Assembly (NCBI RefSeq): GCF_000380065.1
Contig: NZ_KB904409.1
Location: 1 to 53,494, forward strand
Origin: Streptococcus massiliensis DSM 18628
Lineage (GTDB): Bacteria > Bacillota > Bacilli > Lactobacillales > Streptococcaceae
Direction: 5' to 3'
DNA length: 53,494 nucleotides
The position numbers were made by a program, and so were the translations under genes. The notes under the pieces are model-generated. The model was not told the DNA's origin. It did no database searches and worked only from the letters and a program-made list of their open reading frames with translations. Positions 9,640-18,650 of this stretch are shown piece after piece (within the stretch, counting starts at the first letter, position 1; each line of letters begins with the position of its first letter).

Positions 9640-9999
9640 GAATTTAGACAACTGACCACGGACTTCAACTTCGGAAATTAGAAGGGAGCCCGCACAGTGC
9701 TCTCGTTTTCCAACATTCCAAAAACAAAACAGTAATTCTTGATTTTGGAATTAGTGTAGACTTTAGAAAGCGCACACTAGTGGCTTTCGTTTCCCATCAG
9801 CACAAAGTGCTAGACAGGAATAAGTCTGTGAGCTGGCTCTGTATCTTATAGAATTGAACACGGACTAAAAACTTCGGAAAAAAGATAATTGTTCCTATTT
9901 TTTCCGTAGCCGTTGCGAGTTTTTACTCGCTTACGGATATGGATGCTGGGCGAACAAAGTTCGTGCAGTGCTCTCGTTTTCTTAACGTCCTTTGTATCT
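9640..9999. repeat. Degenerate intergenic repeat cluster upstream-facing metQ stop
   Basis: The 487 bp between the metQ stop and the M20 peptidase start hold no credible gene. They hold diverged duplicated pieces: CAGTGCTCTCGTTTTC occurs near 9698 and again near 9966, the pair CACGGACT..ACTTCGGAAA near 9656 and 9857, and TGTATCTTATA near 9840 and 9993. Short hairpins are AGCAC-AAA-GTGCT (9799-9811), the larger CCGTAGC..GCGAGT-TTTT-ACTCGC..ACGG (9904-9936) and CGAAC-AAA-GTTCG (9951-9963). This looks like an old, decayed streptococcal intergenic repeat inserted at least twice; I cannot name the family. Confidence 0.5.
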
Positions 10000-10003
10000 T
10001 ATA

Positions 10004-10852
10004 TTACCACACAGGTTGATCCAAGCCGTCTGATGATTCTTCAATGACTTTCTTAACTTCGTCTGTGTGATAGGCTTTGACGAGTTTTTTGATCGCATCT
10101 GCTTTAGGTGATTTTTCCCAGTCTTTTTTGGCAACCAAAACATTATACCACTGATGTGAATTTTCATCTTTTGGTTCGACAAAAAGCGCCTTTTTAAAGT
10201 CCAACTTGGCTTCGGTTACAAAAGTATTGTTGACAATCGCTGCATCTGCTGAAGTCAACGAACGTGCTGTTTGGCTAGCATCCAATTCTGTGATTTTCAA
10301 GTTTTTCGGATTTTCCTTGATATTTGCAACTGTTGCAAGTGCAGTTCCTGAAACGTCCAATTTAATCAAGCCAGCCGCTTGAAGAACATAGAGGGCACGG
10401 CTTTCATTGGTCGCATCGTTTGGCACGGCAATTTCAGCTCCATCAGGAATTTCTGATACCTTAGTGTAGCGATTTTTGCCGTCTTTTGTTCCTGAATAAA
10501 GGCGAATTGGTGAAATAACTGTGTCCGCAAAAGCGACTAAATCTTGTTTGTTTTCCTTGTTCCAGTTTTCAAGGAAATTGTAGTGTTGGAAAGCATTGAC
10601 ATCTACTTCACCATCAGCTGTTGCTTTGTTTGGCTGTGAGTAATCGGTAAATTCAGTGAATTCTAATTTGACACCCTCTTTATCTAACAATTCTTGAATT
10701 TTATCCCAGAGTTGCTGATCTTTATCACTACGCCCCATTGTTGCAATCTTAATCGTATTTTTGTCTGAATCAGTCTTACTTGTACCACAAGCTGCAAGCC
10801 CAAGAGCTGCTACTGCTACAACTGCTATTCCTAGCCACTTTTTAAGTTTCAT
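10004..10852 (-). CDS. metQ: Methionine-binding lipoprotein
   Basis: The 282-residue product is the MetQ-type (NlpA family) extracytoplasmic receptor for the methionine importer MetNP. A lipoprotein signal is clear: KLKKW, a hydrophobic core, then LAAC with the lipidated Cys at 22. The body has the family's FTDYSQPNKATADGEVDVNA and NDATNESRALYVLQAAGLI regions. ATG 10852 is used because GAGGAG lies ahead of it; a start five codons upstream would lack that. Its promoter has a Met box upstream. Confidence 0.93.
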   Translation of the reverse strand: MKLKKWLGIAVVAVAALGLAACGTSKTDSDKNTIKIATMGRSDKDQQLWDKIQELLDKEGVKLEFTEFTDYSQPNKATADGEVDVNAFQHYNFLENWNKENKQDLVAFADTVISPIRLYSGTKDGKNRYTKVSEIPDGAEIAVPNDATNESRALYVLQAAGLIKLDVSGTALATVANIKENPKNLKITELDASQTARSLTSADAAIVNNTFVTEAKLDFKKALFVEPKDENSHQWYNVLVAKKDWEKSPKADAIKKLVKAYHTDEVKKVIEESSDGLDQPVW

Positions 10853-10887
10853 ATTTTTTCTCCTCATATGTAAATTAATACTGTATT

Positions 10888-10916
10888 AGTATCTCATAGT
10901 TCTCTTATTCTGACAA
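10888..10916 (-). promoter_or_regulatory. metQ promoter
   Basis: TTGTCA (10911-10916), 17 bp and GATACT (10888-10893) on the minus strand, about 35 bp ahead of the metQ start. Confidence 0.65.
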
Positions 10917-10937
10917 ATTGTTATTAACTGGCGAGAG

Positions 10938-10955
10938 CTATAGGTTAAAACTATA
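10938..10955 (-). promoter_or_regulatory. Met box, operator for MtaR/MetR-type regulator
   Basis: Minus strand TATAGTTTTAACCTATAG is a near-perfect dyad that fits the streptococcal Met box TATAGTTNNAAACTATA, bound by LysR-type MtaR/MetR. It sits 22 bp upstream of the metQ -35, the usual place for a LysR activator. It should control metQ, the M20 peptidase, metN and metP, and perhaps genes further downstream. Confidence 0.75.
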
Positions 10956-10973
10956 CCCCCGCAGACCAACTAT

Positions 10974-10991
10974 AAGAGGCTGTTGCCTCTT
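10974..10991 (-). terminator. Hairpin after the cystine-binding protein gene
   Basis: AAGAGGC, four-base loop and GCCTCTT directly follow the stop. The T run after it is poor, so it may be a partial terminator or an RNA-stabilising hairpin. Confidence 0.5.
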
Positions 10992-10996
10992 ATTTT

Positions 10997-11845
10997 CTAT
11001 TTGATGTCAGCTTCTGCTGGTAGATAGTTGCCACCAAAGAATTTTTGAGACAATTTTTCAAGCGTGCCATCCTTGTAAAGTTCTTTAATTCGTTTGTCAA
11101 CAAATGTCTTCAGCTCGTCTTGCCCTTTTGCCAAAAGCGGGTAAACATATGGCTGTTGGTCACTCGGTAATTCAATCACTTTCAAGTTAGTCAATTTTTG
11201 ATTTTTAATCACCGTTTCAACACCGATTTTATCGAAAATTTTGTAATCGAATTTCCCGTCATTCAAATGACTCATGATTTGTTGGAAGTCAGCTTTGGTG
11301 TAGTTCAATTTGGTTGGATTGTCACTGTGTTCTTGATTCCATTTTTCAAGTTGCACCGCAGAGTTGGTTCCTTGAACAACCTCAGTTGATTTACCACCCA
11401 AGTCATCTAATGACTTGATGGACTTGTCATTCTTTTGCACTACTAAGACATTAGGATTTTTAGCAGTTGGGTTTGCGTAAAGATATTTGTCTGCCCGTTC
11501 TTTCGTATAGCTGATATTGTTAACAGCCAACTGATAGCGATCGCTATCCAAACCTGCAAAAATGCTGGACCATTCTGTTTTTTCAAACTTCACTTCATAC
11601 TTGTCAGAATCTTTGAAAATGGCCTTGACTACTTCAATCTCGTAACCAGTCAATTCTCCTTTTTCGTCTTCATAGTTGAATGGTTTTGGTGAAGCATTGG
11701 TTGCCACAGTAATGGTTTGTTTCTCTGCTGAAGAACTGGAACTTGTCGATGTCTTGCTGTTTGATGAACATGCTGCCAAGAAACCTGCTGCTAACACACC
11801 TATTGCTACTAAAGTCGAATACTTTGTAATTTTTTTAAAATTCAT
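10997..11845 (-). CDS. Cystine/polar amino acid ABC transporter binding lipoprotein, copy 1
   Basis: This 282-residue protein is of the SBP_bac_3 family. Signal peptide with lipobox FLAAC (Cys26) and a Ser-rich linker are followed by [20 protein letters not shown] and [10 protein letters not shown], where the ligand is bound. The C-terminus ends [17 protein letters not shown], shared with its neighbour at 11935-12744. The position next to MetQ matches a pneumococcal cystine-type receptor (TcyA-like, recalled). No permease or ATPase for it is encoded nearby, so it must use one from elsewhere. Ligand choice of cystine versus another amino acid is inferred. Confidence 0.8.
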   Translation of the reverse strand: MNFKKITKYSTLVAIGVLAAGFLAACSSNSKTSTSSSSSAEKQTITVATNASPKPFNYEDEKGELTGYEIEVVKAIFKDSDKYEVKFEKTEWSSIFAGLDSDRYQLAVNNISYTKERADKYLYANPTAKNPNVLVVQKNDKSIKSLDDLGGKSTEVVQGTNSAVQLEKWNQEHSDNPTKLNYTKADFQQIMSHLNDGKFDYKIFDKIGVETVIKNQKLTNLKVIELPSDQQPYVYPLLAKGQDELKTFVDKRIKELYKDGTLEKLSQKFFGGNYLPAEADIK

Positions 11846-11900
11846 CTTTTCCTCCTAAAAAGTTTATAATCAATCCTACCAAATTTTATTTACTTGCGCC

Positions 11901-11937
11901 AGTATATTGTCTTTATCGCGACGATAGGTTTTCTTTA
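11901..11937 (-). promoter_or_regulatory. Activator-type promoter of binding protein copy 1
   Basis: A TATACT -10 (11901-11906) lacks a recognisable -35. Where it should be lies CTATCG-TCGC-GATAAA inside a longer block (TAAAGAAAAC..) that recurs with the same spacing ahead of the second binding-protein gene. A LysR-type activator (CmbR/CysR kind) is the simplest reading. Confidence 0.5.
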
Positions 11938-12744
11938 TGGCTCAACAAACTCTTTTTCGGCTGGCAAGTAAGAACCGCCAAAGAATTTCTGGCTGAGTTT
12001 TTCCAAAGTCCCGTCCTTGTACAATTCCTTCAAGCTCGCATTAAAATCCTTTTGAAAAGCACTATTTCCCTTGGAAAAGATAATATAATTGAGCGGGTTG
12101 CCTTCTAACTCTACTATTGTCAAATCCAAGCCCTTGTCCCGCACAATGGTATCCACCGAAATTTTATCAAAAATAAGGTAGTCAAACTCACCATTATCCA
12201 AATCCAGAAGACGCTTGCCCACATCTTCGCCCGAGTAATCAATCTTAGAGGGATTGTCTGCGTGCTTTTCATTCCAGTCGGTCACTAATTTAGCAGTGGA
12301 GGTGCCTGTATCATCCTGCGTGGTCTTGCCAGCGATGTCATCCAAGGTCTGAATGGAGGAGCCTTTCTTGGTTACCAGAACCAAGGGATTTTTAGCAATC
12401 GGTGCCGAATAAAGATATTTATTGGCTCTTTCTTCGGTGAAGCTGAGATTATTGGCAGCAGCTTGATAACGCCCGCCGTCTATTCCCGGAAAAATGCTTT
12501 CCCAACTGGTGCGCTTGTATTCTATCTTGTACTGCGGTAGCTTCTTATCCACAGCCTTTAAAACCTCAATATCATAGCCAGTTAAGTTACCATTTTCTTC
12601 AAAATCAAAAGGTTTAATATCTCCAGCCGTCGCAACAACAATGGTCTGAACCTCCTGCTTAGTAGCGTCCTCCTTACTTTGCTGAGCTTGACAGGCAATC
12701 AATAAAGGGCTGAGCAAAACAGTCAGAAAAAATAATTTTTTCAT
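11935..12744 (-). CDS. Cystine/polar amino acid ABC transporter binding lipoprotein, copy 2
   Basis: This 269-residue paralogue of the neighbour at 10997-11845 is an SBP_bac_3 lipoprotein with lipobox LIAC (Cys18). It shares TVVATAG..KPF-type start of the mature domain, GYDIEVLKAV, YKRTSWESIFPGIDGGRYQ and the end [20 protein letters not shown] 12744 follows AAGGAGG; a start ten codons upstream is less likely. It is a tandem duplicate that has diverged, and ligand contacts differ (for example NNLSFTEERA versus [10 protein letters not shown]), so the two may bind different compounds. Confidence 0.8.
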   Translation of the reverse strand: MKKLFFLTVLLSPLLIACQAQQSKEDATKQEVQTIVVATAGDIKPFDFEENGNLTGYDIEVLKAVDKKLPQYKIEYKRTSWESIFPGIDGGRYQAAANNLSFTEERANKYLYSAPIAKNPLVLVTKKGSSIQTLDDIAGKTTQDDTGTSTAKLVTDWNEKHADNPSKIDYSGEDVGKRLLDLDNGEFDYLIFDKISVDTIVRDKGLDLTIVELEGNPLNYIIFSKGNSAFQKDFNASLKELYKDGTLEKLSQKFFGGSYLPAEKEFVEP

Positions 12745-12797
12745 AGATAGACAATCCTCCTTTTTTCCTATCATAGCAAAAGAAGAGGAGTCTGCCT

Positions 12798-12836
12798 ATT
12801 ATAACTTTTTTATCAATGCGATAGCTTTTCTTTATA
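12798..12836 (-). promoter_or_regulatory. Activator-type promoter of binding protein copy 2
   Basis: TATAAT (12798-12803) has no -35 but carries CTATCG-CATT-GATAAA at the same distance as in the copy 1 promoter, again preceded by TAAAGAAAAG. The block overlaps the last codons of the upstream amidohydrolase gene. Confidence 0.5.
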
Positions 12837-13967
12837 GTGCTTGAGCAAAAAGAGGGCATTTTCGACATAATAAGGCACAGAGACCCTGAAAGCCTCATCG
12901 TCAATCGTCATACAATCGTGGTGTAAATCAGGCGCATCGGGCGCACCGTTTGAGCCGATAAAAGCAAAAACACCAGGGATTTTTTCTTGATAAAAAGCGA
13001 AGTCTTCGCCAGCCATAGAAGGGCTGGCAGGAACCAACTCAAGCCCCTCAATATCTCTGGAATTCTCACGGAGGAGCTCTGCCAACTCAGGCGGATTGTA
13101 GGTCACTGGCGGAGTATTGTCCCAAGTAAGGCTGACCTTGGCGCCTGTATTTTCTGCTGTATTTTTGACAATACGGATAAAATCTTCTTTCAGCCGCGCC
13201 TGCAAATGGGGATTGAAAGAGCGAATAGTCCCCTCAAAAAAGCCCGACTGGGGCAGAACATTCCAAGTAGAACCCGCCTCAATATGCGTCACCGAAAGCA
13301 CCGCAGGCTCAAAAGGCGATACTGTCCGTGCAACCAAGCGTTGCAAATTTTGCACCATGCTGGTAAGGGTCACAACCGTGTCCACCCCCAAATCAGGGCG
13401 CGCCGCATGGCTACTAACGCCATCAACCGTGACTTTGAACTTCTCAACCCCCGCCATGACGCCGCGAGAGCCAATAGCCACTTGCCCCGCGCTTAACTGA
13501 GGCATATTGTGAAAGCCGATTATCGCCGCCACATCGTCCAACAGCCCTGTCGCAAGAACGGCTGACGCCCCTTGCGATGTTTCTTCGGCTGGTTGAAAAA
13601 TGAGCCGAACGGTGCCTGCCAACTCGTCTTCTCTTCTTTTCAGCAATTCTGCTGCACCCAAGAGGCTGGTCTGATGAAAATCGTGCCCACAAGCGTGCAT
13701 AAGGCCCTCATTTTGACTAGCGTAGGGCAAGCCTGTCTTTTCCAAAATCGGCAAGGCATCAATATCCGCCCGCAGGGCAATAACTGGCTGACCCGATCCG
13801 ATTTCAGCAATCAATCCTGTCTGAAGCGAGCTATCCAAGACTTTAATCTCCAGCTTTTCCAGTTCTTCACGTAAAAACCGAGTCGTCTCAAACTCCTGCC
13901 CAGAAAGCTCCGGATGCTGGTGCAAATAATGACGAATGCCTTTTAATTTCCCATAAAATGTTTCCAT
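12813..13967 (-). CDS. M20 amidohydrolase (N-acyl-amino-acid / hippurate hydrolase type)
   Basis: The 384-residue protein is a dinuclear metal hydrolase that removes acyl groups from amino acids. It shows the family order HYLHQHPELSGQE (N-terminus), ALRADIDALP, HACGHDFH (metal site with Cys), QPAEE (catalytic Glu), GFHNMPQL, and PSMAGEDFAFY near the end. ATG 13967 has GGAGGAG ahead of it. It precedes the two cystine-type binding proteins, so a role in sulfur amino acid derivative breakdown is plausible but unproven. A short terminator-proximal promoter (TATGCTATACT, -10 at 13998-14003) serves it. Confidence 0.85.
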   Translation of the reverse strand: METFYGKLKGIRHYLHQHPELSGQEFETTRFLREELEKLEIKVLDSSLQTGLIAEIGSGQPVIALRADIDALPILEKTGLPYASQNEGLMHACGHDFHQTSLLGAAELLKRREDELAGTVRLIFQPAEETSQGASAVLATGLLDDVAAIIGFHNMPQLSAGQVAIGSRGVMAGVEKFKVTVDGVSSHAARPDLGVDTVVTLTSMVQNLQRLVARTVSPFEPAVLSVTHIEAGSTWNVLPQSGFFEGTIRSFNPHLQARLKEDFIRIVKNTAENTGAKVSLTWDNTPPVTYNPPELAELLRENSRDIEGLELVPASPSMAGEDFAFYQEKIPGVFAFIGSNGAPDAPDLHHDCMTIDDEAFRVSVPYYVENALFLLKHYKEKLSH

Positions 13968-14023
13968 ATCAAGCTCCTCCACTATCATTTGAAAGCTAGT
14001 ATAGCATAATTTTGGCAAATAAG

Positions 14024-14044
14024 AAAAGCCCCACAAGAGGCTTT
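14024..14044 (-). terminator. Terminator after yebC
   Basis: On the minus strand AAGCC, loop and GGGCTTTTCTTATTT follow the yebC stop by a few bases. Confidence 0.7.
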
Positions 14045-14047
14045 GGT

Positions 14048-14764
14048 TTAAAATCCTTCAACGTTAGTATAAACTTTTTGCACGTCTTCGTCGTCTTCGA
14101 GGACATCGTAGAGTTTTTCAAAAGTCGACAAATCCTCATCTGACAAGACCACTTCTGACTGAGGAATCATTTCGAGCTCGGTCACTTGGAATTCTTCAAT
14201 GCCAGAATCGCGCAGAGCAACAATAGCCTTGTGCAAATCAGTCGGCGCAGTGTAAACCGTAATCGTGCCGTCTTCGGCTTCTACATCGTCCACATCAACG
14301 TCTGCTTCCAGCAGAAGCTCAAAAATGCTGTCGGCATCGTCGCCCGCAAAAACGACAACCCCTTTGTGGTCAAACATGTAAGAAACAGAGCCAGAAGCCC
14401 CCATATTGCCGCCGTTTTTACCGAAAGCTGCGCGGATATTCGCCGCCGTCCGGTTGACATTAGAAGTCAAAGTGTCCACAATCAGCATAGAGCCGTTGGG
14501 ACCAAAGCCCTCGTAACGCCCCTCGGTAAAGGTTTCGTCCGTGTTTCCCTTGGCCTTGTCCAAAGCCTTGTCAATGACATGTTTTGGCACTTGCGCTTGC
14601 TTGGCGCGGTCAATGACAAATTTCAGAGCGGAATTTGACTCAGGGTCTGGTTCACCCTTTTTAGCAGCTACATAGATTTCAACACCAAACTTGGCATACA
14701 CCTTTGAGTTTGCGCCGTCCTTGGCAGTCTTTTTCGCTACAATATTAGCCCATTTACGTCCCAT
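14048..14764 (-). CDS. yebC: YebC/PmpR-family DNA-binding protein
   Basis: The 238-residue protein belongs to the YebC/TACO1 family: N-terminal [20 protein letters not shown], then [20 protein letters not shown] and the NKALDKAKG-like region [11 protein letters not shown]. Members have been described as transcription regulators and, more recently, as translation factors helping ribosomes through proline stretches. It is a single gene with a good AAAGGAGA site, its own extended -10 promoter and a terminator. Confidence 0.92.
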   Translation of the reverse strand: MGRKWANIVAKKTAKDGANSKVYAKFGVEIYVAAKKGEPDPESNSALKFVIDRAKQAQVPKHVIDKALDKAKGNTDETFTEGRYEGFGPNGSMLIVDTLTSNVNRTAANIRAAFGKNGGNMGASGSVSYMFDHKGVVVFAGDDADSIFELLLEADVDVDDVEAEDGTITVYTAPTDLHKAIVALRDSGIEEFQVTELEMIPQSEVVLSDEDLSTFEKLYDVLEDDEDVQKVYTNVEGF

Positions 14765-14809
14765 GGAAATCTCCTTTGTTTCATAGAAAATCTTTTTTCA
14801 ATCTTTACC

Positions 14810-14815
14810 ATTATA
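14810..14815 (-). promoter_or_regulatory. yebC promoter, extended -10
   Basis: TTATGGTATAATGG on the minus strand; the -35 (GTGAAA at 17 bp) is weak. Confidence 0.5.
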
Positions 14816-14872
14816 CCATAAGTCCCAGCGAATTTCACTAGGGGAGGAAAGATTTTCAGACAAATCCAGCAT

Positions 14873-14902
14873 AAAAATCCAGCCACCCTAAAGCAGCTGG
14901 AT
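14873..14902 (-). terminator. Terminator after the DUF6612-like lipoprotein gene
   Basis: ATCCAGC, a 12-base loop and GCTGGAT followed by TTTTTA on the minus strand. Confidence 0.75.
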
Positions 14903-14924
14903 GCGAAATATAGTTGTCCTCTTT

Positions 14925-15722
14925 TTAAATATCCTTCGGCTCTGTGATGGAATTTTCATCGACTTTATTCCAAGAAGAATAAGTAACATCTGTTGTGATT
15001 TCTAATTTTCCTTTATCTCCATCATAACTTAATTTAAGTTGGAATTCTTTGAAATAAAAATTCTTTTTATCAAATTTCACAGTTAATTCCTTTTGCATAT
15101 CAGCTTGAGTAATGCCTGTTAACTCAAGGTCAAATTCTTTACCAAACAAACCAATAAGGTCTGTATTTTGGTTTTTCAAGCTAACAACATAGTCATCCCT
15201 TTCTTCTTTCAACCTCAGGTCATCGTCAGACATACTTGACAAAGCCTTTAGTAGTTTGAAATAATCCGGTTGTATATAGTAACTTGAATTTTGGCTCTGA
15301 ACTTGTTTAGTCCACTTTCCATCTTTAGAGCTACGACTGTAAACAGGTAAATTTTCTCCACCAGGCATAATAATTTCCTGATAAGTCTTTTGATCGCCTT
15401 GAGTCATATTAAGAACAAGATGTCCTTTAGTCAAGTCAGCATTTTCTTTATTATAAATAAGCTCCCCTTTTATTTCTTGGTTTTTAGCTAGTGAATTTGA
15501 GCTCCCAGTGATACCTAGAGCTACATCCACATTCATTGATGTAACATCTGTATTAGCTTTTTTTACTTTGGTTAATAAATCCTTTACTGTTATCGTATTC
15601 TTAGTCTGACTTGAAGTCCCTGATTGATTATCAGTAGTCTTCGTAGTAGCCTGTTGACAAGCTACTAAAAAAATTAACATTGGTAATAGTAAAGTAAGTA
15701 GCCATAAACGTTTTGATTTCAT
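14925..15722 (-). CDS. Lipoprotein, DUF6612-like, function unknown
   Basis: This 265-residue exported protein has a lipobox FLVAC (Cys22) after a basic start and hydrophobic core, then a Thr/Ser/Gln-rich linker to about residue 45. The mature part is predicted to be beta-rich with alternating strands (TSMNVDVALGITG, ADLTKGHLVLNMTQ, LELTGITQADM). This resembles streptococcal and bacillal DUF6612 / LppX-like lipoproteins that may bind hydrophobic ligands. It has its own promoter and terminator, so it is a single-gene unit. Function is not known. Confidence 0.65.
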   Translation of the reverse strand: MKSKRLWLLTLLLPMLIFLVACQQATTKTTDNQSGTSSQTKNTITVKDLLTKVKKANTDVTSMNVDVALGITGSSNSLAKNQEIKGELIYNKENADLTKGHLVLNMTQGDQKTYQEIIMPGGENLPVYSRSSKDGKWTKQVQSQNSSYYIQPDYFKLLKALSSMSDDDLRLKEERDDYVVSLKNQNTDLIGLFGKEFDLELTGITQADMQKELTVKFDKKNFYFKEFQLKLSYDGDKGKLEITTDVTYSSWNKVDENSITEPKDI

Positions 15723-15764
15723 TTGTAAACCTCCTACAGTTTATGATAAATTTCTCATACAATT

Positions 15765-15770
15765 ATTATA
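15765..15770 (-). promoter_or_regulatory. Promoter -10 of the lipoprotein gene
   Basis: GCGTTATAATAATTG on the minus strand has a consensus TATAAT. The leader of about 35 bases ends in TAGGAGG. Confidence 0.5.
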
Positions 15771-15812
15771 ACGCATTTTTAAAAAAACTGCATACATAAA
15801 TATTAGGACCTT

Positions 15813-16901
15813 TTATTCTAGTATTGGCAGTCTGCCGTAATTTTGCTCTGGTAAGTCTGGATTGCCCAGCCGGTAAATCCTATCAGCTTGCTGGGTCAGC
15901 TCATCCCAAGGGGCTTTGCCAATGCGGCTGACCAAATCAACCTGCGTCTTAATCTTGGACAAATGTTCCTGCCCCTGAGGGCTAAAACCTAAAATATGAA
16001 TGGATTGAGGCAAACTAGCTTCTCTCGCTTGCACCAAAATATAGGTCAAGATACGCCGAACACGCGCCTTGGTATAGCGCTTGGTGGCTACCGCCTCCAA
16101 CAATTCGTCCATATTTTCAGCTTTTTTAATTGCTTCTTTCAAGCGCACAGCCAATTCCTGATTGACCTGATAGGTCGCTGTCAAATCGGGCTGGCTGATG
16201 ATTTGATAGCGCAGCAGAGGAAAATAATCCTGCCAAGTCACGCTGGGGCTTGATGTAATAAGCTGGGCTGCTGGACTAAATTTTTCCAAAAAATCAGACT
16301 GGTCAATATGCTGGCGCAAAGCCGTAGCCGAGGCAAAATCGGTGTCTAGCTCCAAGGAATGAAAACCCGCACCCTGCCGCTCAATAGGCTTTAGCTTGAT
16401 ATTTTTGCCCGCGACAACCTTGGCGTAAGCCAGAGCCAAGATGTGGTTGGGCGTATTTCCTGAAAAATCTAAACCTGCGAACTCCTGCCACATGAGCTGG
16501 GTCTTTTGCGGATAGCTGAGCGACGGGGAAAGTTGCACCAGAAAATCTTTCATTTGGGTTTGTTTCTCCTCATAAATCTGAGCAACTCTCTCATAATCCA
16601 GCCTTTCTTCTGTACCAAAAGCCAGCTGCTCAATGCCCAAACGAGCTAAAATATCAAGGGCACCCTGAGCGAAGAAGTCCGCCGCCTGCACACTGACGAG
16701 AAAAGGCAATTCCACCACCAAGTCCGCACCATTTTCCAGCGCCATTTGCGTTCGCGTCCACTTGTCAACGATAGCCGGCTCGCCCCGCTGGACAAAATTT
16801 CCAGACATGGCAACAATTTTCAAGCCCTCAACTTGCTCTAATAGATAGGCATGCCCATTGTGGAAAGGATTAAATTCTGCGATAATTCCTGTGATTGCCA
16901 T
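15813..16901 (-). CDS. tmcAL: tRNA(Met) cytidine acetate ligase
   Basis: The 362-residue protein (YlbM/TmcAL) uses acetate and ATP to acetylate the wobble cytidine of elongator tRNA-Met, which keeps AUG decoding accurate. The nucleotidyltransferase-like motif [10 protein letters not shown] (8-17) and [11 protein letters not shown] with KWTRT (substrate region) are present. ATG 16901 sits 1 bp after the preceding methyltransferase stop and has CGGAGA ahead of it. It is last in the yqeG-to-tmcAL operon. Confidence 0.9.
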   Translation of the reverse strand: MAITGIIAEFNPFHNGHAYLLEQVEGLKIVAMSGNFVQRGEPAIVDKWTRTQMALENGADLVVELPFLVSVQAADFFAQGALDILARLGIEQLAFGTEERLDYERVAQIYEEKQTQMKDFLVQLSPSLSYPQKTQLMWQEFAGLDFSGNTPNHILALAYAKVVAGKNIKLKPIERQGAGFHSLELDTDFASATALRQHIDQSDFLEKFSPAAQLITSSPSVTWQDYFPLLRYQIISQPDLTATYQVNQELAVRLKEAIKKAENMDELLEAVATKRYTKARVRRILTYILVQAREASLPQSIHILGFSPQGQEHLSKIKTQVDLVSRIGKAPWDELTQQADRIYRLGNPDLPEQNYGRLPILE

Positions 16902-16902
16902 G

Positions 16903-17634
16903 CTATTTCTCCGCGACAAAAAACCAGCGCTTGCTCTTCTCCTCTGGCGCCTTATCCTCAAAATCAGCGTAAATCTGAACATTCTTAAAGCCAGCCTGCT
17001 CCAACAGAATTTCGTAGGTCAAAAGTTCGTAGGTCCGCTCCTCATGCACTTCGTCATAGCGCTGAAAGCGCCCGTCCGCCTCCTTGACAAAGAAGGTCAG
17101 CTCATGCACCACCGAATGAGGCGGCTCATCGGCGTAAGTATCCCAGACAAAAGCAAAATCCTCCGCATTATCATGGTAGCTATAGCCCGGGAAAACCTGA
17201 TCCGTCTGATAGGTCGAATGCACATCGAAAAGAAAGCGCCCGCCAGTCTTAAGCTGGGCGTAAACCTGCTCAAAGGCCTGCCCGAGCTCAACTTCGTCCT
17301 CCATATAGCAGAGCGAGTCCGAGTAGCAAGTCACCATATCATAGTGGCCAACCTGCGACAAATCCAGCATATTGCCCTCTATAAAATCAAGCTGCGCCAC
17401 TCCTTGAGCTCGTTTCTTCGCCAGCGCAATCATGTCCGCACTCAAATCCAGCCCCGTCACTTCAAAGCCTTTTTGAGCCAGCATGACCGACAGAATGCCC
17501 GTCCCGCAAGCCAATTCCAGCACTTTTTTCTTGCCTTTTGGAAAATGCCGCAGACTAAAATCCAGCCATAAATCGTACAAAGTCTCATCCATAATCGCGT
17601 CGTAAACCGACGCAAAGGTTTCGTAAGTTGTCAT
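16903..17634 (-). CDS. Class I SAM-dependent methyltransferase
   Basis: The 243-residue enzyme has a Rossmann-type fold: motif [13 protein letters not shown] (38-49), acidic end of strand 2 [11 protein letters not shown], then IEGNMLDL and [12 protein letters not shown]. It is the YqeM-type protein that sits in this operon in many streptococci and bacilli. The target is unknown. It overlaps into the operon with 1 bp to tmcAL and 65 bp from rsfS. Confidence 0.85.
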   Translation of the reverse strand: MTTYETFASVYDAIMDETLYDLWLDFSLRHFPKGKKKVLELACGTGILSVMLAQKGFEVTGLDLSADMIALAKKRAQGVAQLDFIEGNMLDLSQVGHYDMVTCYSDSLCYMEDEVELGQAFEQVYAQLKTGGRFLFDVHSTYQTDQVFPGYSYHDNAEDFAFVWDTYADEPPHSVVHELTFFVKEADGRFQRYDEVHEERTYELLTYEILLEQAGFKNVQIYADFEDKAPEEKSKRWFFVAEK

Positions 17635-17699
17635 TTTTTATCCTTTTAAAAACAAACTCAGCCAGCCTTGCTAACCGAGTTCCTCAAAAATATTTGCTT

Positions 17700-18056
17700 T
17701 TACTTTTCCAGCAAAGCTGCCACATCAACGCCTGTCGCTTCGTGCCAGAGCTTTTCTAGATTGTAGTGGTCGCGCATTTCTTCAGAGAAGATATGAACGA
17801 CGACCCCGCCAAGGTCAAGCAGCACCCAGCCGCCCTTGCTGTCGCCTTCAACATGGCTGGCATTCTGCCCAGCAGCCACGACCTTCTCACGGATATTTTC
17901 TGCTATCGCCTCCAACTGGCGGCTGTTCATGGAGCTTGCGATGACAAAATAATCCGTCACACTAGTCAGCCCTTGCAAATCAAGAGCCACAATATCTTCG
18001 GCACGCTTTTCATCTGCCGCCTTAATCACGATTTCTAATAATTCTTCTTCTTTCAT
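17700..18056 (-). CDS. rsfS: Ribosomal silencing factor RsfS
   Basis: The 118-residue Iojap/RsfS protein binds uL14 on the large ribosomal subunit and blocks joining of the subunits during starvation. The family signature [21 protein letters not shown] and [20 protein letters not shown] are complete. It follows yqeK by 3 bp in the same operon. Confidence 0.93.
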   Translation of the reverse strand: MKEEELLEIVIKAADEKRAEDIVALDLQGLTSVTDYFVIASSMNSRQLEAIAENIREKVVAAGQNASHVEGDSKGGWVLLDLGGVVVHIFSEEMRDHYNLEKLWHEATGVDVAALLEK

Positions 18057-18059
18057 GTT

Positions 18060-18650
18060 TTACCTTTCTAAATATTCTACATAAGCATTATAGGTTTCTA
18101 GGGTTTGGGGGTAGATCGGCTTGCCCTTATGTGCCAAGTGTTCGACCGTGTGCGCCGTCTCATAGGCGACCGCTTGGTTGAGCGATTTTTGGGCAATAGC
18201 TCGCGCTTCTTCCACGCCGGGGAAGGCACGATTGTGCTCGATATAATCCGCCACATAGACAACTTTTTCTAGGTCAGACATCTCACTAGATCCGACCGTG
18301 TGAATGGCAATGGCTCCTAAAATTTCCTTGTCTCCAAGTCCCAAATCTTCCTGAATTTTGTAAATACCGACCAAACTATGCCAGACATTATTGCCCCAAG
18401 CCTTCAAATCAGGATCTAACTGGTACTTGTCAATCAAAGCCAGAAAATCTTCATCGCTGACTTCCTTGGCATAATCATGGAGAAGCCCCGCCAGTCCAGC
18501 CTTTTCACTATCCACACCGTAACGCTGAGCCAAGTCCTTAGCCGCAGCCTCTACGCCTAAAACATGACGGTAGCGCTTTTCCGACATGACCTCCTGCACC
18601 TTTTTTAGCAACTCCTCGCGCGACATGCCCACATATTGCTCATAGGTCAT
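18060..18650 (-). CDS. yqeK: HD-domain nucleotide hydrolase YqeK
   Basis: The 196-residue protein has the HD metal site: His in [18 protein letters not shown] (HD pair), and later VWHSLVGI and GAIAIHTVG His residues. YqeK proteins hydrolyse diadenosine tetraphosphate symmetrically to ADP in Firmicutes. The start overlaps the nadD stop by 4 bp. Confidence 0.9.
   Translation of the reverse strand: MTYEQYVGMSREELLKKVQEVMSEKRYRHVLGVEAAAKDLAQRYGVDSEKAGLAGLLHDYAKEVSDEDFLALIDKYQLDPDLKAWGNNVWHSLVGIYKIQEDLGLGDKEILGAIAIHTVGSSEMSDLEKVVYVADYIEHNRAFPGVEEARAIAQKSLNQAVAYETAHTVEHLAHKGKPIYPQTLETYNAYVEYLER

Noticed and set aside
9517-10003. A coding gene between metQ and the M20 peptidase
   Set aside because: Frequent stops in all frames; only repeat debris and hairpins are visible.
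12987-13692. Long open frames opposite the amidohydrolase gene
   Set aside because: They are opposite-strand shadows of a GC-richer gene, with no ribosome binding sites and no family resemblance.
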